Origin: Cohnella herbarum
Lineage (GTDB): Bacteria; Bacillota; Bacilli; Paenibacillales; Paenibacillaceae
Reading direction: 5' to 3'
Assembly (NCBI RefSeq): GCF_012849095.1
Contig: NZ_CP051680.1
Span: 7,374,001-7,438,000 of the forward strand
DNA length: 64,000 nucleotides
Each line of letters begins with the position of its first letter. Within the stretch, counting starts at the first letter, position 1. Positions 1 to 10,802 of this stretch are shown here, piece by piece. Below the pieces are notes generated by a model. That model searched no databases. It was not told the DNA's origin and worked only from the letters and a program-made list of their open reading frames with translations. The position numbers were made by a program, and so were the translations under genes.

Positions 1-3000
1 AATTGGTACGGCTTCGGAAATACTTTGAATCCTTCTCACACGGCGACGTATGTCAATACGTTCCAACGCGGGGAAGAAGAATCGGTATGGGAAGCGATTA
101 CCCACCCGTCGCAAGACAACAAAACGTTCGGTAAAACGAATGAAGGCTTCATGACCTTGTTCACCAAAGAATCCGCGGCACCCGCAGCCCAGTGGAAATA
201 TACGAACGCAACGGATGCGGACGCCCGGGTCATTCAGGTCATTTATTGGGCGAAGCAGTTCGGCTACAACAATACGGCTATTCTGAATAAGACGAAAAAG
301 ATGGGCGATTATTTGCGCTACGGTTTTTACGATAAATACTTCCAGCAAATCGGCAGCGCCAGCGATGGGTCGCCGACGGCGGGGAGCGGCAAAAACTCAA
401 GCATGAATTTGTTAGCTTGGTATACGGCTTGGGGCGGGGGCATCGGCAGCAACGGCAACTGGGCTTGGAGGATCGGCGCTAGTCACGCGCACCAAGCTTA
501 TCAGAACCCGGTAGCGGCTTATGCGCTCGGAACGACGGCCGGCGGTCTAACGCCGCCATCCGCAACGGGCCAAGCGGACTGGAACGCATCGCTGACGCGT
601 CAGCTCGAGTTCTACAACTGGCTGCTATCGGCGGAAGGCGCTATCGGCGGCGGAGCGACGAACAGTTGGGGCGGCAGCTACAGCACTTATCCGACCGGCG
701 TTAGCACGTTTTACAATCTGGCTTACCAAGAGGCGCCGGTATATACCGATCCGGACTCGAACTCTTGGTTCGGTTTCCAAGCGTGGCCGCTTGAGCGGGT
801 TGCGGAGATGTATTACATTCTCGCTTCCAGCGGGGATATAACGTCCCAAAATTTCCAAATGGCCAAAAACGTGATTTCCAAATGGATCGATTGGTCGATG
901 GATTACGTCTTCGTAAATCAGAAACCGGTCACGGATTCCGACGGCTATTACTTGAACGCTTCCGGCCAGCGTATTCTCGGCGGCGCGAATCCGGCCGTAG
1001 CGACGACTGCCGCTCCGGGCGAATTTTATATTCCCGGCGGTCAAGAATGGACGGGGCAGCCAGACACGTGGAACTCTTTCGCTACGTACACGGGCAATCC
1101 GAACTTCCATGTGATCACTACGGATCCAAGCCAAGACGTCGGCGTGTTGGGCAGTTACATCAAAGCCCTCTCCTTCTTCGCGGCCGGTACGAAAGCGGAA
1201 ACGGGCAACTTCACGACTCTCGGGAATCAAGCGAAGACGCTCGCGGATTCGTTGCTGGGCGTTGCTTGGAGCTTCAATGACGGAATCGGCATCGTTAAAC
1301 CCGAGGAGCGCGGAGATTACTCCCGTTACTTCGAGAAAGAAATTTATTTCCCGAATGGATGGTCCGGAACGTACGGTATGGGCAACGCCATTCCCGGCAA
1401 CGGCGGCATTGCTTCCGATCCGGCCAAAGGCGGCAACGGCGTCTACATCAGCTATCCCGAGCTCCGACCGAAAATTACGCAAGATCCTAAATGGTCTTAC
1501 CTCACCAATCTATACAATACTTCTTGGAACCCGACGACGAAGAAATGGGAAAACGGCACCCCGACCTTTAAGTATCATCGTTTCTGGTCGCAGGTCGATA
1601 TTGCGACGGCTTACGCGGAATACGACCGCTTGCTCGGATCGTCGACGCCGACGGTGCCGTCTGCGCCGACCGGCGTAATCGCGGCTTCGGGCAACGCGCA
1701 AGCTTCCTTGAGCTGGACCGCTTCCGGCGGCGCCACGAGTTATAACGTCAAACGGGCAACGACAAGCGGCGGTCCTTATACGACGGTTGCGACCGGCATA
1801 ACCGGAACGAGCTACGCGAATACGGGACTCACGAATGGTACGACTTATTATTATGTCGTCAGCGCGGTGAACGCGGTGGGCGAGAGCGCGAACTCCTTGC
1901 AGGTTAGCGTAGTACCGGCTATTCCTACGGTTCCGGCCGCACCGACCGGTCTTACCGCGACGGCAGGCAACCAGCAGGTCGTGTTAAGTTGGACAGCATC
2001 TAGCGGCGCGGCGAGCTATAACGTGAAGCGGGCGACGACAAGCGGCGGACCTTACACGAACGTCGCAACCGGAGTAACGGCAACGACCTTCACGAATACG
2101 GGGTTGACGAATGGCACGACTTATTACTATGTGGTCAGCGCAGTGAACGCGGTGGGCGAAAGCGTCAACTCCGCGCAAGCGACCGCGACTCCGCTATTTG
2201 CCATACCGGCGGCGCCTACGGCATTGACCGCAACGGCAGGCAATGCGCAGGTCGCGTTAAGTTGGACAGCATCTAGCGGCGCGGCGAGCTATAACGTGAA
2301 GCGGGCAACGACGAGCGGCGGACCTTATACGACGGTGGCAAGCGGAGTGGCCGCAACGAGCTATACGAACACGGGACTCGCCAACGGAACAACGTATTAT
2401 TACGTCGTTAGCGCGGTGAACGCTTCCGGCGAAAGCTTGAATTCCGCACAAGCGAGCGCGACTCCGCAATTGCCTAGCACATTAAAAGCGGAATACCGGG
2501 TAGGAGACTCCAGCGCGACGGATAGTCAGATGAAACCGCAGCTTCGGATCGTAAACACGGGCACGTCCTCCGTCCCTCTCAACCAGTTGAAAGTTCGCTA
2601 CTGGTACACGAAAGGATCGACGCAGTCTGAAACTTTCAACTGCGACTGGGCGGGCGTTGGTTGTGCTAACTTGACGACCTCATTCACAACGATGAGCGCG
2701 CCGGCAACCGGAGCCGATACGTACGTGGAGATCGGATTTACGACCGGCGCAGGCTCCATCGCGGCCGGAGGGAACAGCGGCGAAATCCAAAGCCGTATTA
2801 ATCAGGCGAATTGGAGCAATTACAACGAAGCGGACGACTATTCCTACAACGGGACGCAAACCTCTTTCGCTCCGTCTAGCAACGTTACCCTGTATCAGAA
2901 CGGCACGTTGATCTGGGGGAACGAACCGGGCGGAACGACGCAGCAACCTCCTGCCGTGCCGGCAGGCTTGACGGCAACGGCGGGTAATGGTCAGGCTGCG

Positions 3001-4230
3001 CTTAGCTGGACGGCCTCGAACGGCGCGACTGGCTACAACGTGAAGCGGGCTACGACGAGCGGCGGACCGTACGCGACGGTAGCTACCGGCGTGGCGGCGA
3101 CGAGTTATACGAATACGGGATTGACGAATGGCACGACCTACTACTACGTGGTCAGTGCCGTGAATGCCGCGGGCGAGAGCGCGAATTCCGCGCAGGCGAG
3201 TGTAACGCCTGTAGCTCCTCAACTCCCTGCAACGCCGACGGGCCTGACGGCAACGGCGGGCAACGCGCAGGTAGCGCTTAGCTGGACGGCTTCGAGCGGA
3301 GCAACGAGTTACACGGTCAAGCGCGCGACAACGAGCGGCGGACCATACACGACGGTAGCTACCGGCGTAGCGGCGACCAGTTATACGAATACGGGGCTGA
3401 CGAATGGCACCGCCTACTACTACGTGATCAGTGCCGTGAACGCTGCAGGAGAAAGCGCGAATTCGTTACAGGTAAGCGCAACGCCGCAAGTTTCGCTGCC
3501 TGCGATTCCAACCGGATTAACCGCGGTGTCGGGCAACGCGCAGGTTGCGCTTAACTGGACAGCTTCGAGCGGGGCGACGAGTTACACGGTCAAGCGCGCG
3601 ACAACGAGCGGCGGACCGTACGCGACGGAAGCTACCGGCGTGGCGGCGACGAGTTATACGAATACGGGATTGACGAATGGCACGACCTACTACTACGTGG
3701 TCAGTGCCGTGAATGCCGCGGGTGAGAGCGCGAATTCCGCGCAGGCGAGCGCCACGCCGCAGAACGTCGTCACGAGCAGCCTCGTCGCACAGTATAAGGT
3801 TAGCAACGCGAATGCGACCGACAACATGATTAATGCGACCCTCAATATTAAGAATACGGGTACATCTCCCGTCAGCTTGAGCGATCTGAAGCTGCGCTAC
3901 TACTTTACGAAAGACGGCACCGCCGCATTGAGTTTCTATAGCGACTACGCTCAAGTCGGAACGAGCAATGTCAGCGGCGCATTCGCGACGATCAATCCGG
4001 CGAAAACCGGTGCAGATACGTATCTCGAGCTCTCGTTCAGTTCCGCGGCAGGATCGATAGCTGCGGGAGGCCAGAGCGGAGACATTCAAATCCGCGTGGC
4101 GAAAGCCGACTGGTCCAACTTCAATGAAGTCGGCGATTACTCGTTCGACGGTACGATAACCTCGTATACCGACTGGAGCAAAGCGACGCTCTATCAAAGC
4201 GGATCGCTCGTATGGGGGAGTGAACCGTAA
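1..4230 (+). CDS. GH48 cellobiohydrolase, multimodular, 5' partial
   Basis: The reading frame is open from base 1, so the signal peptide and the first part of the catalytic domain lie outside the window. Residues 1-547 (counted from base 1) match GH48 exo-acting cellulases that release cellobiose from chain ends; the QRGEEESVWE stretch near residue 20 is the conserved region around the proposed catalytic acid. Then come three FN3 modules (bases about 1656-2466), a CBM3 (2475-2928), three more FN3 (2953-3762) and a second CBM3 (3774-4227). The first CBM3 differs from all others in the cluster by two cysteines (FNCDWAGVGC). No dockerin is present, so the enzyme should act as a free secreted cellulase. 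It heads a same-strand cellulase run. Family call is secure; the complete length is unknown. Confidence 0.95.
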   Translation, partial: NWYGFGNTLNPSHTATYVNTFQRGEEESVWEAITHPSQDNKTFGKTNEGFMTLFTKESAAPAAQWKYTNATDADARVIQVIYWAKQFGYNNTAILNKTKKMGDYLRYGFYDKYFQQIGSASDGSPTAGSGKNSSMNLLAWYTAWGGGIGSNGNWAWRIGASHAHQAYQNPVAAYALGTTAGGLTPPSATGQADWNASLTRQLEFYNWLLSAEGAIGGGATNSWGGSYSTYPTGVSTFYNLAYQEAPVYTDPDSNSWFGFQAWPLERVAEMYYILASSGDITSQNFQMAKNVISKWIDWSMDYVFVNQKPVTDSDGYYLNASGQRILGGANPAVATTAAPGEFYIPGGQEWTGQPDTWNSFATYTGNPNFHVITTDPSQDVGVLGSYIKALSFFAAGTKAETGNFTTLGNQAKTLADSLLGVAWSFNDGIGIVKPEERGDYSRYFEKEIYFPNGWSGTYGMGNAIPGNGGIASDPAKGGNGVYISYPELRPKITQDPKWSYLTNLYNTSWNPTTKKWENGTPTFKYHRFWSQVDIATAYAEYDRLLGSSTPTVPSAPTGVIAASGNAQASLSWTASGGATSYNVKRATTSGGPYTTVATGITGTSYANTGLTNGTTYYYVVSAVNAVGESANSLQVSVVPAIPTVPAAPTGLTATAGNQQVVLSWTASSGAASYNVKRATTSGGPYTNVATGVTATTFTNTGLTNGTTYYYVVSAVNAVGESVNSAQATATPLFAIPAAPTALTATAGNAQVALSWTASSGAASYNVKRATTSGGPYTTVASGVAATSYTNTGLANGTTYYYVVSAVNASGESLNSAQASATPQLPSTLKAEYRVGDSSATDSQMKPQLRIVNTGTSSVPLNQLKVRYWYTKGSTQSETFNCDWAGVGCANLTTSFTTMSAPATGADTYVEIGFTTGAGSIAAGGNSGEIQSRINQANWSNYNEADDYSYNGTQTSFAPSSNVTLYQNGTLIWGNEPGGTTQQPPAVPAGLTATAGNGQAALSWTASNGATGYNVKRATTSGGPYATVATGVAATSYTNTGLTNGTTYYYVVSAVNAAGESANSAQASVTPVAPQLPATPTGLTATAGNAQVALSWTASSGATSYTVKRATTSGGPYTTVATGVAATSYTNTGLTNGTAYYYVISAVNAAGESANSLQVSATPQVSLPAIPTGLTAVSGNAQVALNWTASSGATSYTVKRATTSGGPYATEATGVAATSYTNTGLTNGTTYYYVVSAVNAAGESANSAQASATPQNVVTSSLVAQYKVSNANATDNMINATLNIKNTGTSPVSLSDLKLRYYFTKDGTAALSFYSDYAQVGTSNVSGAFATINPAKTGADTYLELSFSSAAGSIAAGGQSGDIQIRVAKADWSNFNEVGDYSFDGTITSYTDWSKATLYQSGSLVWGSEP

Positions 4231-4262
4231 CGGAATAACGGAATAACGGAATAACGGAATTA
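4231..4262. repeat. Four tandem copies of an 8-bp unit
   Basis: Directly after the GH48 stop codon the unit CGGAATAA is repeated three times and followed by a fourth copy, CGGAATTA. The AATAACGGA core also appears in the palindromic elements at 19481-19668. It is not coding. Confidence 0.8.
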
Positions 4263-4280
4263 TGGATTGGCAAACACCGA

Positions 4281-4321
4281 CGGAGAACAGGCATCTCGAC
4301 TCGTAAGCCGCTTGTTCTCCG
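4281..4321 (+). other. Intercistronic RNA hairpin between GH48 and GH5 genes
   Basis: CGGAGAACAGGC (4281-4292) can pair with GCTTGTTCTCCG (4310-4321) through 12 positions with one G-U pair and a 17-nt loop. No T-run follows and the next ribosome-binding site starts about 16 bases later, so it looks like an mRNA processing or stability element, not a terminator. Function is inferred. Confidence 0.55.
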
Positions 4322-4351
4322 AAGGATTTGAGCGAAGGAGGAGAGTCATGG

Positions 4352-6250
4352 ATGAACAGACATTCCAATAGTCGGTTCTTGTTAGTGATTTTTCTTGCGG
4401 TTGCCTTGATCGTGACAATCTGTCCGGTTGCTCCGAAAACTGCTTCTGCCGCGCCTGCCGGGTTTGTTACGACGAGCGGGGGTAAATTCAAACTTAATGG
4501 AAACGACTTTTATTTCTCCGGAACGAACAACTATTATTTGCTATACCAGTCGCAAGCGATGGTCGACGACGTGTTCAGCGACGCGGTTGCGATGAACTTG
4601 AAAGTGCTTCGGATGTGGGGATGGATCAACGGGAATTCGACGAACAACGTCGTCCTACAGCCGTCTCCGGGAGTGTTCAACGAAGCCGGATTTACGAAAA
4701 TGGACTATGCGATCTACAAAGCGGGACAATCGGGCATCAAGCTCGTCATTCCGTTCATTAACAACTGGGACGATTTCGGCGGCATGAACACTTACGTCAA
4801 CTGGTTCGGAGCCGGTTCTCACGACGCGTTTTACACGAATGCGCAAGTGAAGCAGGCTTATAAGAATTACGTCAACTATGTCTTGAACCGGACGAACACG
4901 TATTCCGGAATCAAGTACAAGGACGATCCGACGATCATGACGTGGGAGCTGGCCAACGAGCCTCGCGCTCAAACCGATAAGACCGGAAACACGCTTGTGA
5001 ATTGGGCGGACGAGATGAGCGCCTATATCAAATCGCTCGATCCTAACCATCTGGTAGCGGTAGGGGATGAAGGCTTCTATAACATTCCGGGCAATTCCGA
5101 TTATCCGTATGGCGGCGGCGAAGGAGTCGATTGGACCCGCTTGATCGCGCTTCCGAACATCGATTACGGAACGTATCATCTTTACCCGAACCATTGGAAC
5201 GAAACGGCTCAATGGGGGAATACGTGGATTGCGAACCATATCAACGATGGTGCGGCGGCGGGAAAACCGGTCGTATTGGAGGAATTCGGTTTAACGGATC
5301 CATCGACGCGCGATTCGGTGTATGCGACGTGGTTGGGGATCGTGAATCAACTGGGCGGTGCCGGAGATCAATTCTGGATTCTGACGGGCATTCAGGATGA
5401 CGGGCAACTGTATCCCGATTACGACGGGTTCCGAGTCGTCTATCCGAGCGCGACCGCGACGCTTATTTCCAACCACGCGCAACAGATGAACGCCAAATCC
5501 GGCGGAACACAGCAGCCCCCGTCTGCGCCAACGGGAGTTACGGCGACGGCAGGTAACGCACAAGTTGCGCTGAGCTGGACGGCATCAAGCGGAGCAACGA
5601 GCTATACGGTTAAACGCGCGGCGACAAGCGGCGGACCGTACACGAACGTGGCGACCGGCTTGACGGCGACCAGTTATTCGAACACCGGGCTGACGAACGG
5701 TACGACGTACTATTATGTCGTTAGCGCGGTGAACAGCGTAGGCGAAAGCGCCAACTCGGCGCAAGCGAGCGCGACGCCGGTGGCTGGAAGCACGAGCAGC
5801 CTCGTTGCGCAATACAAGCTGAACAATTCCAACGCGACCGACAACATGATCTACGCGACTTTTAATATCAAGAATACGGGAACGACCGCTGTCAGCCTTA
5901 GCAATGTGAAGCTACGCTATTATTTCACGAAAGACGGCAGCGCGAATTTGAGCTTCTGGTGCGATTACGCGCAGGTTGGAACGAGTAGCGTCAGCGGCGC
6001 GTTCGTGACGATCAACCCGGCGAAAACGGGCGCGGACACGTATGCGGAAATCTCGTTCGGCTCCGCGGCGGGTTCCATTGCGGCAGGAGGGCAGAGCGGA
6101 GATATACAGATCCGCGCGGCCAAATCCGATTGGTCGAACTTTAATGAAGTCGGCGATTATTCTTTTGACGGAACGAAAACCTCGTTCGCCGATTGGAACA
6201 AAGTAACGCTCTACCAGAACGGCACGCTTGTATGGGGAATCGAGCCCTAA
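4352..6250 (+). CDS. Secreted GH5 (subfamily 7-like) beta-mannanase, FN3-CBM3
   Basis: ATG 4352 is chosen because GGAGGAGAG ends seven bases before it; an upstream in-frame TTG at 4328 has no such site. A signal peptide (MNRHSNSR, hydrophobic core, cleavage near TASA-AP) is followed by a GH5 barrel at residues about 35-385. The motifs RMWGW, WELANEPR (acid/base Glu) and VLEEFG (nucleophile Glu) fit the mannan endo-1,4-beta-mannosidase branch of GH5 better than endoglucanases. One FN3 (about 393-475) and one CBM3 (about 480-633) complete the protein. The CBM3 closely resembles the last CBM3 of the GH48 gene. It would cut mannan that coats cellulose, complementing its neighbours. Subfamily assignment rests on motif recognition only. 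Confidence 0.87.
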   Translation: MNRHSNSRFLLVIFLAVALIVTICPVAPKTASAAPAGFVTTSGGKFKLNGNDFYFSGTNNYYLLYQSQAMVDDVFSDAVAMNLKVLRMWGWINGNSTNNVVLQPSPGVFNEAGFTKMDYAIYKAGQSGIKLVIPFINNWDDFGGMNTYVNWFGAGSHDAFYTNAQVKQAYKNYVNYVLNRTNTYSGIKYKDDPTIMTWELANEPRAQTDKTGNTLVNWADEMSAYIKSLDPNHLVAVGDEGFYNIPGNSDYPYGGGEGVDWTRLIALPNIDYGTYHLYPNHWNETAQWGNTWIANHINDGAAAGKPVVLEEFGLTDPSTRDSVYATWLGIVNQLGGAGDQFWILTGIQDDGQLYPDYDGFRVVYPSATATLISNHAQQMNAKSGGTQQPPSAPTGVTATAGNAQVALSWTASSGATSYTVKRAATSGGPYTNVATGLTATSYSNTGLTNGTTYYYVVSAVNSVGESANSAQASATPVAGSTSSLVAQYKLNNSNATDNMIYATFNIKNTGTTAVSLSNVKLRYYFTKDGSANLSFWCDYAQVGTSSVSGAFVTINPAKTGADTYAEISFGSAAGSIAAGGQSGDIQIRAAKSDWSNFNEVGDYSFDGTKTSFADWNKVTLYQNGTLVWGIEP

Positions 6251-6274
6251 AAAAACGTTGGGGAGTTGGAAAAA

Positions 6275-8965
6275 ATGGCAACGGCATTAACGAAAAGAAC
6301 GGCAATGTTAATCGTTATCATGGCATTGGTCATCAGTAGCTTCATTTCTTTAGGAATCAAGAGCGCTTCCGCCGAAGCGCACGTCGACAACCCGTTCGTG
6401 GGAGCGACCGCTTACGTGAACCCGGATTACGCCGCGTTGATCGACACGTCGATCGCGCAAGTTACCGACAGCAACTTGATCGCGAAAATGCAGACGGTCA
6501 AAACCTATCCGACGGCTGTCTGGCTTGACCGCATCGCGGCGATTGCCGGCGGTTCAGCGAACGGAGGCCGCAAGAGCTTAGTGCAAACGCTGGACGCCGT
6601 GCTCGCCCAGAAGCAAGGCAACACGCCGATCACGGCAACGTTCGTTATCTACAACCTGCCGGGTCGCGACTGCCACGCATTGGCATCGAATGGAGAACTG
6701 CCGCTCACCGCAGCGGGTTTGCAAACGTACAAAACCCAGTACATCGATGCAATCGCAAGCGCATTCGCGCTTCCGGCGTATCAGAATATTCGGATCGTAA
6801 CGATCATCGAACCGGACTCGCTGCCTAACCTCGTGACCAATCTAAGCGACCCGGAATGCGCTGCAGCTAACTCTACTAATATCTATCGGGATGCAACTAG
6901 ATACGCGCTAGACAAACTGCATGCAATCCCTAATGTGTACACCTATATGGACATCGGTCACTCCGGATGGTTGGGCTGGGATAGCAACCGTCAACCGTCG
7001 ATTGACCTCTTTACCTCGGTGGTAGCCGGAACGGCTGCCGGTCTTGCCAGCGTTGATGGCTTCATCAGCGACACGGCGAACACCACTCCGTTGGAAGAGC
7101 CGAATTTACCTAATCCGGATTTGTCGATTAACGGGCAACCGCTGAAGTCCGCAAGTTACTTCGAATACAACCCTTACTTTGACGAAGTGGATTTCACGGC
7201 GGCTTTGTACTCCGGCTTCGTGGCGAAGGGTTGGCCGGCCAGCATTGGCTTCTTGATCGACACTTCCCGCAACGGATGGGGCGGTCCGAACCGGCCGACA
7301 GCAGCTAGCGGCACTACGGTTAACGCTTACGTAGATTCCGGCCGCATTGACAAACGTTACCATCGCGGAAATTGGTGCAATCCTAGCGGCGCAGGGATAG
7401 GCCAACCGCCGCAAGCGGCGCCCTCGGGTTATGCGGCGTCTCATCTCGACGCATTCGTGTGGGTGAAACCGCCGGGAGAGTCGGATGGCGCGAGCTCGGA
7501 AATTCCGAACAATGAAGGCAAAAGCTTCGACAGAATGTGCGATCCTACCTATACGAGCTCAAGCGGCACGCTGACGGGCGCATTGCCGGGTGCTCCGCTG
7601 TCGGGTCACTGGTTCCACAATCAATTCGTGCAGCTTGTACAGAATGCTTATCCGGTTATCCCGGGTGGAAGCGTCCAAGTGCCGGCGGCTCCAACGGGAG
7701 TTATTGCAACGGCAGGTAACGCTCAAGTTGCATTGAGCTGGACGGCATCAAGCGGAGCAACGAGCTATACGGTTAAACGGGCGACGACAAGCGGCGGACC
7801 GTACACAAATGTGGCGACCGGCTTGACGGCGACAAGCTATACGAACACCGGGCTGACGAACGGTACGACTTACTATTATGTCGTTAGCGCGGGGAACAGT
7901 GCGGGAGAAAGCGCCAATTCCACCCAAGTAAGCGCGACGCCGATTACAACTTCGACGGTGCCGGCGGCTCCAACGGGAGTTGTTGCAACGGCAGGTAACG
8001 CTCAGGTTGCATTGAGCTGGACGGCATCAAGCGGAGCAACGAGCTATACGGTTAAGCGCGCAACGACAAGCGGTGGACCGTACACAAATGTGGCGACCGG
8101 CTTGACGGCGACAAGCTATACGAACACGGGGCTGACGAACGGTACGGCGTACTACTACGTCGTTAGCGCGGTGAACAGCGCGGGAGAAAGCGCCAATTCC
8201 ACGCAAGTAAGCGCGACCCCGATCTCAGCACCGACGGTTCCGGCGGCTCCAACGGGAGTTGTTGCAACGGCAGGTAACGCTCAGGTTGCATTGAGCTGGA
8301 CGGCATCAAGCGGAGCAACGAGCTATACGGTTAAGCGCGCAACGACAAGCGGTGGACCGTACACAAATGTGGCGACCGGCTTGACGGCGACAAGCTATAC
8401 GAACACGGGACTCACGAACGGCACGGCGTACTATTATGTCGTTAGCGCGTCGAACGCGGTCGGCGAGAGCGCGAATTCGGCACAAGCGAGCGCAACTCCG
8501 CAATTACCGCCGGCCGGCAGCTTGGTCGCGCAGTACAAAGCAGGAGATACGAACGCGACGGACAATCAGATTAAACCGCATTTGAACATTAAAAATAACG
8601 GTACGACCGCAGTCAGCCTCAGCAACGTGAAAGTACGCTATTACTTCACGAAGGACGGAACCGCGGCGGTGAACGCATGGATCGATTGGGCGCAAGTCGG
8701 CGGCGCGAACATTCAAACGGCGTTCGGCAGCGTGACGGCAACGGGAGCGGATACGTACGTCGAGCTGTCGTTCGCGGCGGGCGCAGGCTCTATAGCGCCG
8801 AATGGTCAGACGGGCGACATCCAACTTCGAATGTCGAAGACGGATTGGTCAAACTTTAACGAGACCGGCGATTATTCGTACGACCCGACGAAGACGGCTT
8901 ACGCCGACTGGAGCAAGGTGACGGTATATCAGAACGGTACGTTGATCTGGGGAGTCGAGCCTTAG
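6275..8965 (+). CDS. Secreted GH6 cellulase (cellobiohydrolase type), FN3x3-CBM3
   Basis: ATG 6275 has GGGGAG nine bases upstream; the alternative TTG at 6266 abuts that site. The signal peptide ends near KSASA-EA. GH6 catalytic domain spans residues about 35-460: [13 protein letters not shown] contains the conserved acid Asp, [10 protein letters not shown] is the family signature, and [13 protein letters not shown] lines the tunnel-side region typical of exo-type members. Three FN3 modules follow; the second and third are almost identical in DNA. A CBM3 closes the protein. GH6 enzymes attack non-reducing ends, complementary to GH48 at reducing ends. It starts 24 bases after the mannanase stop, consistent with one operon. 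Exo versus endo mode cannot be settled from sequence reading. Confidence 0.92.
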   Translation: MATALTKRTAMLIVIMALVISSFISLGIKSASAEAHVDNPFVGATAYVNPDYAALIDTSIAQVTDSNLIAKMQTVKTYPTAVWLDRIAAIAGGSANGGRKSLVQTLDAVLAQKQGNTPITATFVIYNLPGRDCHALASNGELPLTAAGLQTYKTQYIDAIASAFALPAYQNIRIVTIIEPDSLPNLVTNLSDPECAAANSTNIYRDATRYALDKLHAIPNVYTYMDIGHSGWLGWDSNRQPSIDLFTSVVAGTAAGLASVDGFISDTANTTPLEEPNLPNPDLSINGQPLKSASYFEYNPYFDEVDFTAALYSGFVAKGWPASIGFLIDTSRNGWGGPNRPTAASGTTVNAYVDSGRIDKRYHRGNWCNPSGAGIGQPPQAAPSGYAASHLDAFVWVKPPGESDGASSEIPNNEGKSFDRMCDPTYTSSSGTLTGALPGAPLSGHWFHNQFVQLVQNAYPVIPGGSVQVPAAPTGVIATAGNAQVALSWTASSGATSYTVKRATTSGGPYTNVATGLTATSYTNTGLTNGTTYYYVVSAGNSAGESANSTQVSATPITTSTVPAAPTGVVATAGNAQVALSWTASSGATSYTVKRATTSGGPYTNVATGLTATSYTNTGLTNGTAYYYVVSAVNSAGESANSTQVSATPISAPTVPAAPTGVVATAGNAQVALSWTASSGATSYTVKRATTSGGPYTNVATGLTATSYTNTGLTNGTAYYYVVSASNAVGESANSAQASATPQLPPAGSLVAQYKAGDTNATDNQIKPHLNIKNNGTTAVSLSNVKVRYYFTKDGTAAVNAWIDWAQVGGANIQTAFGSVTATGADTYVELSFAAGAGSIAPNGQTGDIQLRMSKTDWSNFNETGDYSYDPTKTAYADWSKVTVYQNGTLIWGVEP
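7681..8510 (+). repeat. Three tandem FN3-coding repeats of about 270 bp
   Basis: Within the GH6 gene, three consecutive FN3 modules repeat at DNA level. The stretches starting near 7966 and 8239 are identical or nearly so for well over 100 bases, including synonymous positions. This suggests recent duplication or gene conversion. Assembly errors and phase-neutral copy changes are expected here. Confidence 0.85.
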
Positions 8966-8979
8966 GGGGCGCGTTAGAG

Positions 8980-10728
8980 ATGGCGAATGATCGATTATTC
9001 AAGTTCAATGTTCCATTGGTCTTAATACTGTTGTTAATTAGCTTTCTATTGCCGCTTGGTAACCAACAAAGCCATGCGGCGGGAACCGTTCCTTTCGGTC
9101 AACTCAAGGTGACGGGCAACAAGCTGACGAACTCGGCGGGGCAGGCCGTTCAGCTCGTCGGAATGAGTTCTCACGGGCTGCAATGGTATGGCAACTACGT
9201 GAATAAACCTGCGATTCAGTGGATGAAGGAAAACTGGGGAATTAATGTATTTCGCGCGGCGCTATATACGGCCGAAGACGGCTACATTACGACTCCTTCC
9301 TTGAAGGAAAAGGTGAAAGAGGCTGTTCAGGCTGCGATTGATCTTGGAATTTACGTGATCATCGATTGGCATATTTTGTCGGACGGCAACCCGAACACGT
9401 ACAAAACGCAAGCGATCTCCTTTTTCCAAGAGATGGCGACGCTGTACGGAAATACGCCGAACGTCATCTACGAGATTGCCAACGAGCCTAACGGCAGCGT
9501 GAGCTGGAACGACGTTAAATCTTATGCGAACGAGGTCGTTCCGGCGATCCGCGCGATCGACCCCGACGGTATCGTCATCGTCGGTTCTCCGATGTGGAGC
9601 CAAGACATTCATTCGGCAGCAGACAGTCCGTTAGCTTACAGCAACATCATGTATTCGCTCCACTTCTACGCGGGAACGCACGGGCAAAGCTTGCGCGACC
9701 GGATTACTTACGCGATGGGCAAAGGCGCTGCCATTTTCGTCACCGAGTGGGGCACGAGCGACGCTTCCGGCAACGGCGGTCCTTATTTGACGCAGGCCAA
9801 AGAGTGGATCGACTTCTTAAATGCGAACAAAGTGAGCTGGGTGAACTGGTCGCTCGCGGATAAAGCGGAATCTTCGGCGGCACTGGTTGCCGGCGCGCCG
9901 GCGTCCGGAGGCTGGACGGATGCCCAGTTAACGACGTCCGGCAAATGGGTGCGCGATCAAATTCGGGCAGCGACTAACAATGGCGGCAACCCGACGGTGC
10001 CTGCCGCGCCAACGGGAATTACGGCAACGGCAGGAAATGCTCAGGCCGCTCTGAATTGGACGGCATCGAGCGGAGCGACGAGCTACGCGGTGAAACGGGC
10101 GACGACAAGCGGCGGACCGTACGCCTCGGTGGCGACGGGGATTACGGCTACAAGCTATACGAACACGGGCTTGACGAACGGAACGACTTATTACTACGTC
10201 GTCAGCGCTTCCAACACGGCGGGAGCAAGCGCCAACTCCGCCCAAGTCAGCGTAACGCCGCAAGCGGCTTCTACCGGAGGAGGGTTAATCGTTCAGTATA
10301 AGGCAGGCGACGCGAACGCCGGGGACAACCAGATCAAACCGCATCTGAATATTAAGAACTCGGGGACGACCGCAGTGAGTCTCAGCAACGTGAAGGTACG
10401 TTATTACTTCACGAAGGACGGAACCGCGGTGGTGAACGCATGGATCGATTGGGCGCAAGTCGGCAGCTCGAACGTTCAAACGGCGTTCGGCAGCGCAACG
10501 GGGATTGGAGCGGATACTTACGTCGAGCTGTCGTTCGCGGCAGGCGCAGGGTCGCTTGCGCCGAACGCGCAGACCGGGGACATTCAGCTAAGGATGACGA
10601 AGGCGGATTGGTCCAATTTCAACGAAACGGGAGATTATTCTTACGATCCGACGAAGACAGCCTATGCGGATTGGAATAAGGTGACGTTGTACGTAAACGG
10701 CACGTTGGCATGGGGAACGGCGCCTTAA
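8980..10728 (+). CDS. Secreted GH5 (subfamily 2-like) endo-beta-1,4-glucanase, FN3-CBM3
   Basis: The signal peptide ([10 protein letters not shown], long Leu/Ile core, cleavage near SHAA-GT) precedes a GH5 barrel at residues about 30-335. [28 protein letters not shown] (acid/base Glu) and FVTEWGTSD (nucleophile Glu) are hallmarks of bacterial Cel5-type endoglucanases. A single FN3 (about 342-425) and a CBM3 (about 430-582) follow. This enzyme would open internal cellulose bonds to supply chain ends for the GH48 and GH6 exo-enzymes. It starts 14 bases after the GH6 stop with AGGGGG upstream. The CBM3 is very close to those of the GH6 and GH9 genes. Confidence 0.93.
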   Translation: MANDRLFKFNVPLVLILLLISFLLPLGNQQSHAAGTVPFGQLKVTGNKLTNSAGQAVQLVGMSSHGLQWYGNYVNKPAIQWMKENWGINVFRAALYTAEDGYITTPSLKEKVKEAVQAAIDLGIYVIIDWHILSDGNPNTYKTQAISFFQEMATLYGNTPNVIYEIANEPNGSVSWNDVKSYANEVVPAIRAIDPDGIVIVGSPMWSQDIHSAADSPLAYSNIMYSLHFYAGTHGQSLRDRITYAMGKGAAIFVTEWGTSDASGNGGPYLTQAKEWIDFLNANKVSWVNWSLADKAESSAALVAGAPASGGWTDAQLTTSGKWVRDQIRAATNNGGNPTVPAAPTGITATAGNAQAALNWTASSGATSYAVKRATTSGGPYASVATGITATSYTNTGLTNGTTYYYVVSASNTAGASANSAQVSVTPQAASTGGGLIVQYKAGDANAGDNQIKPHLNIKNSGTTAVSLSNVKVRYYFTKDGTAVVNAWIDWAQVGSSNVQTAFGSATGIGADTYVELSFAAGAGSLAPNAQTGDIQLRMTKADWSNFNETGDYSYDPTKTAYADWNKVTLYVNGTLAWGTAP

Positions 10729-10748
10729 GCAACTTAGGTTGAACTAGC

Positions 10749-10777
10749 GGACAGTTTCCCTCGCGGGGGAACTGTCC
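10749..10777 (+). other. Intercistronic RNA hairpin before GH9 gene
   Basis: GGACAGTTTCCC and GGGGAACTGTCC form a strong stem with a short loop. The sequence after it (GTCATATTG) lacks a T-run, and the GH9 ribosome-binding site AAGGAGG follows at 10787. An mRNA segment boundary or stabiliser is more likely than termination; this is inference. Confidence 0.6.
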
Positions 10778-10802
10778 GTCATATTGAAGGAGGGATTTCA
10801 AG

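Noticed and set aside
625..4491. Long minus-strand ORFs opposite the GH48 gene (for example 625-1482 and 3517-4491)
   Set aside because: They are antisense shadows of strongly codon-biased repeats; their products are Arg-rich and match no family, and the plus strand encodes clear enzymes.
7681..8510. Regular repeats resembling an array
   Set aside because: They are in-frame FN3 modules of about 270 bp, not CRISPR repeats; no cas genes are present.
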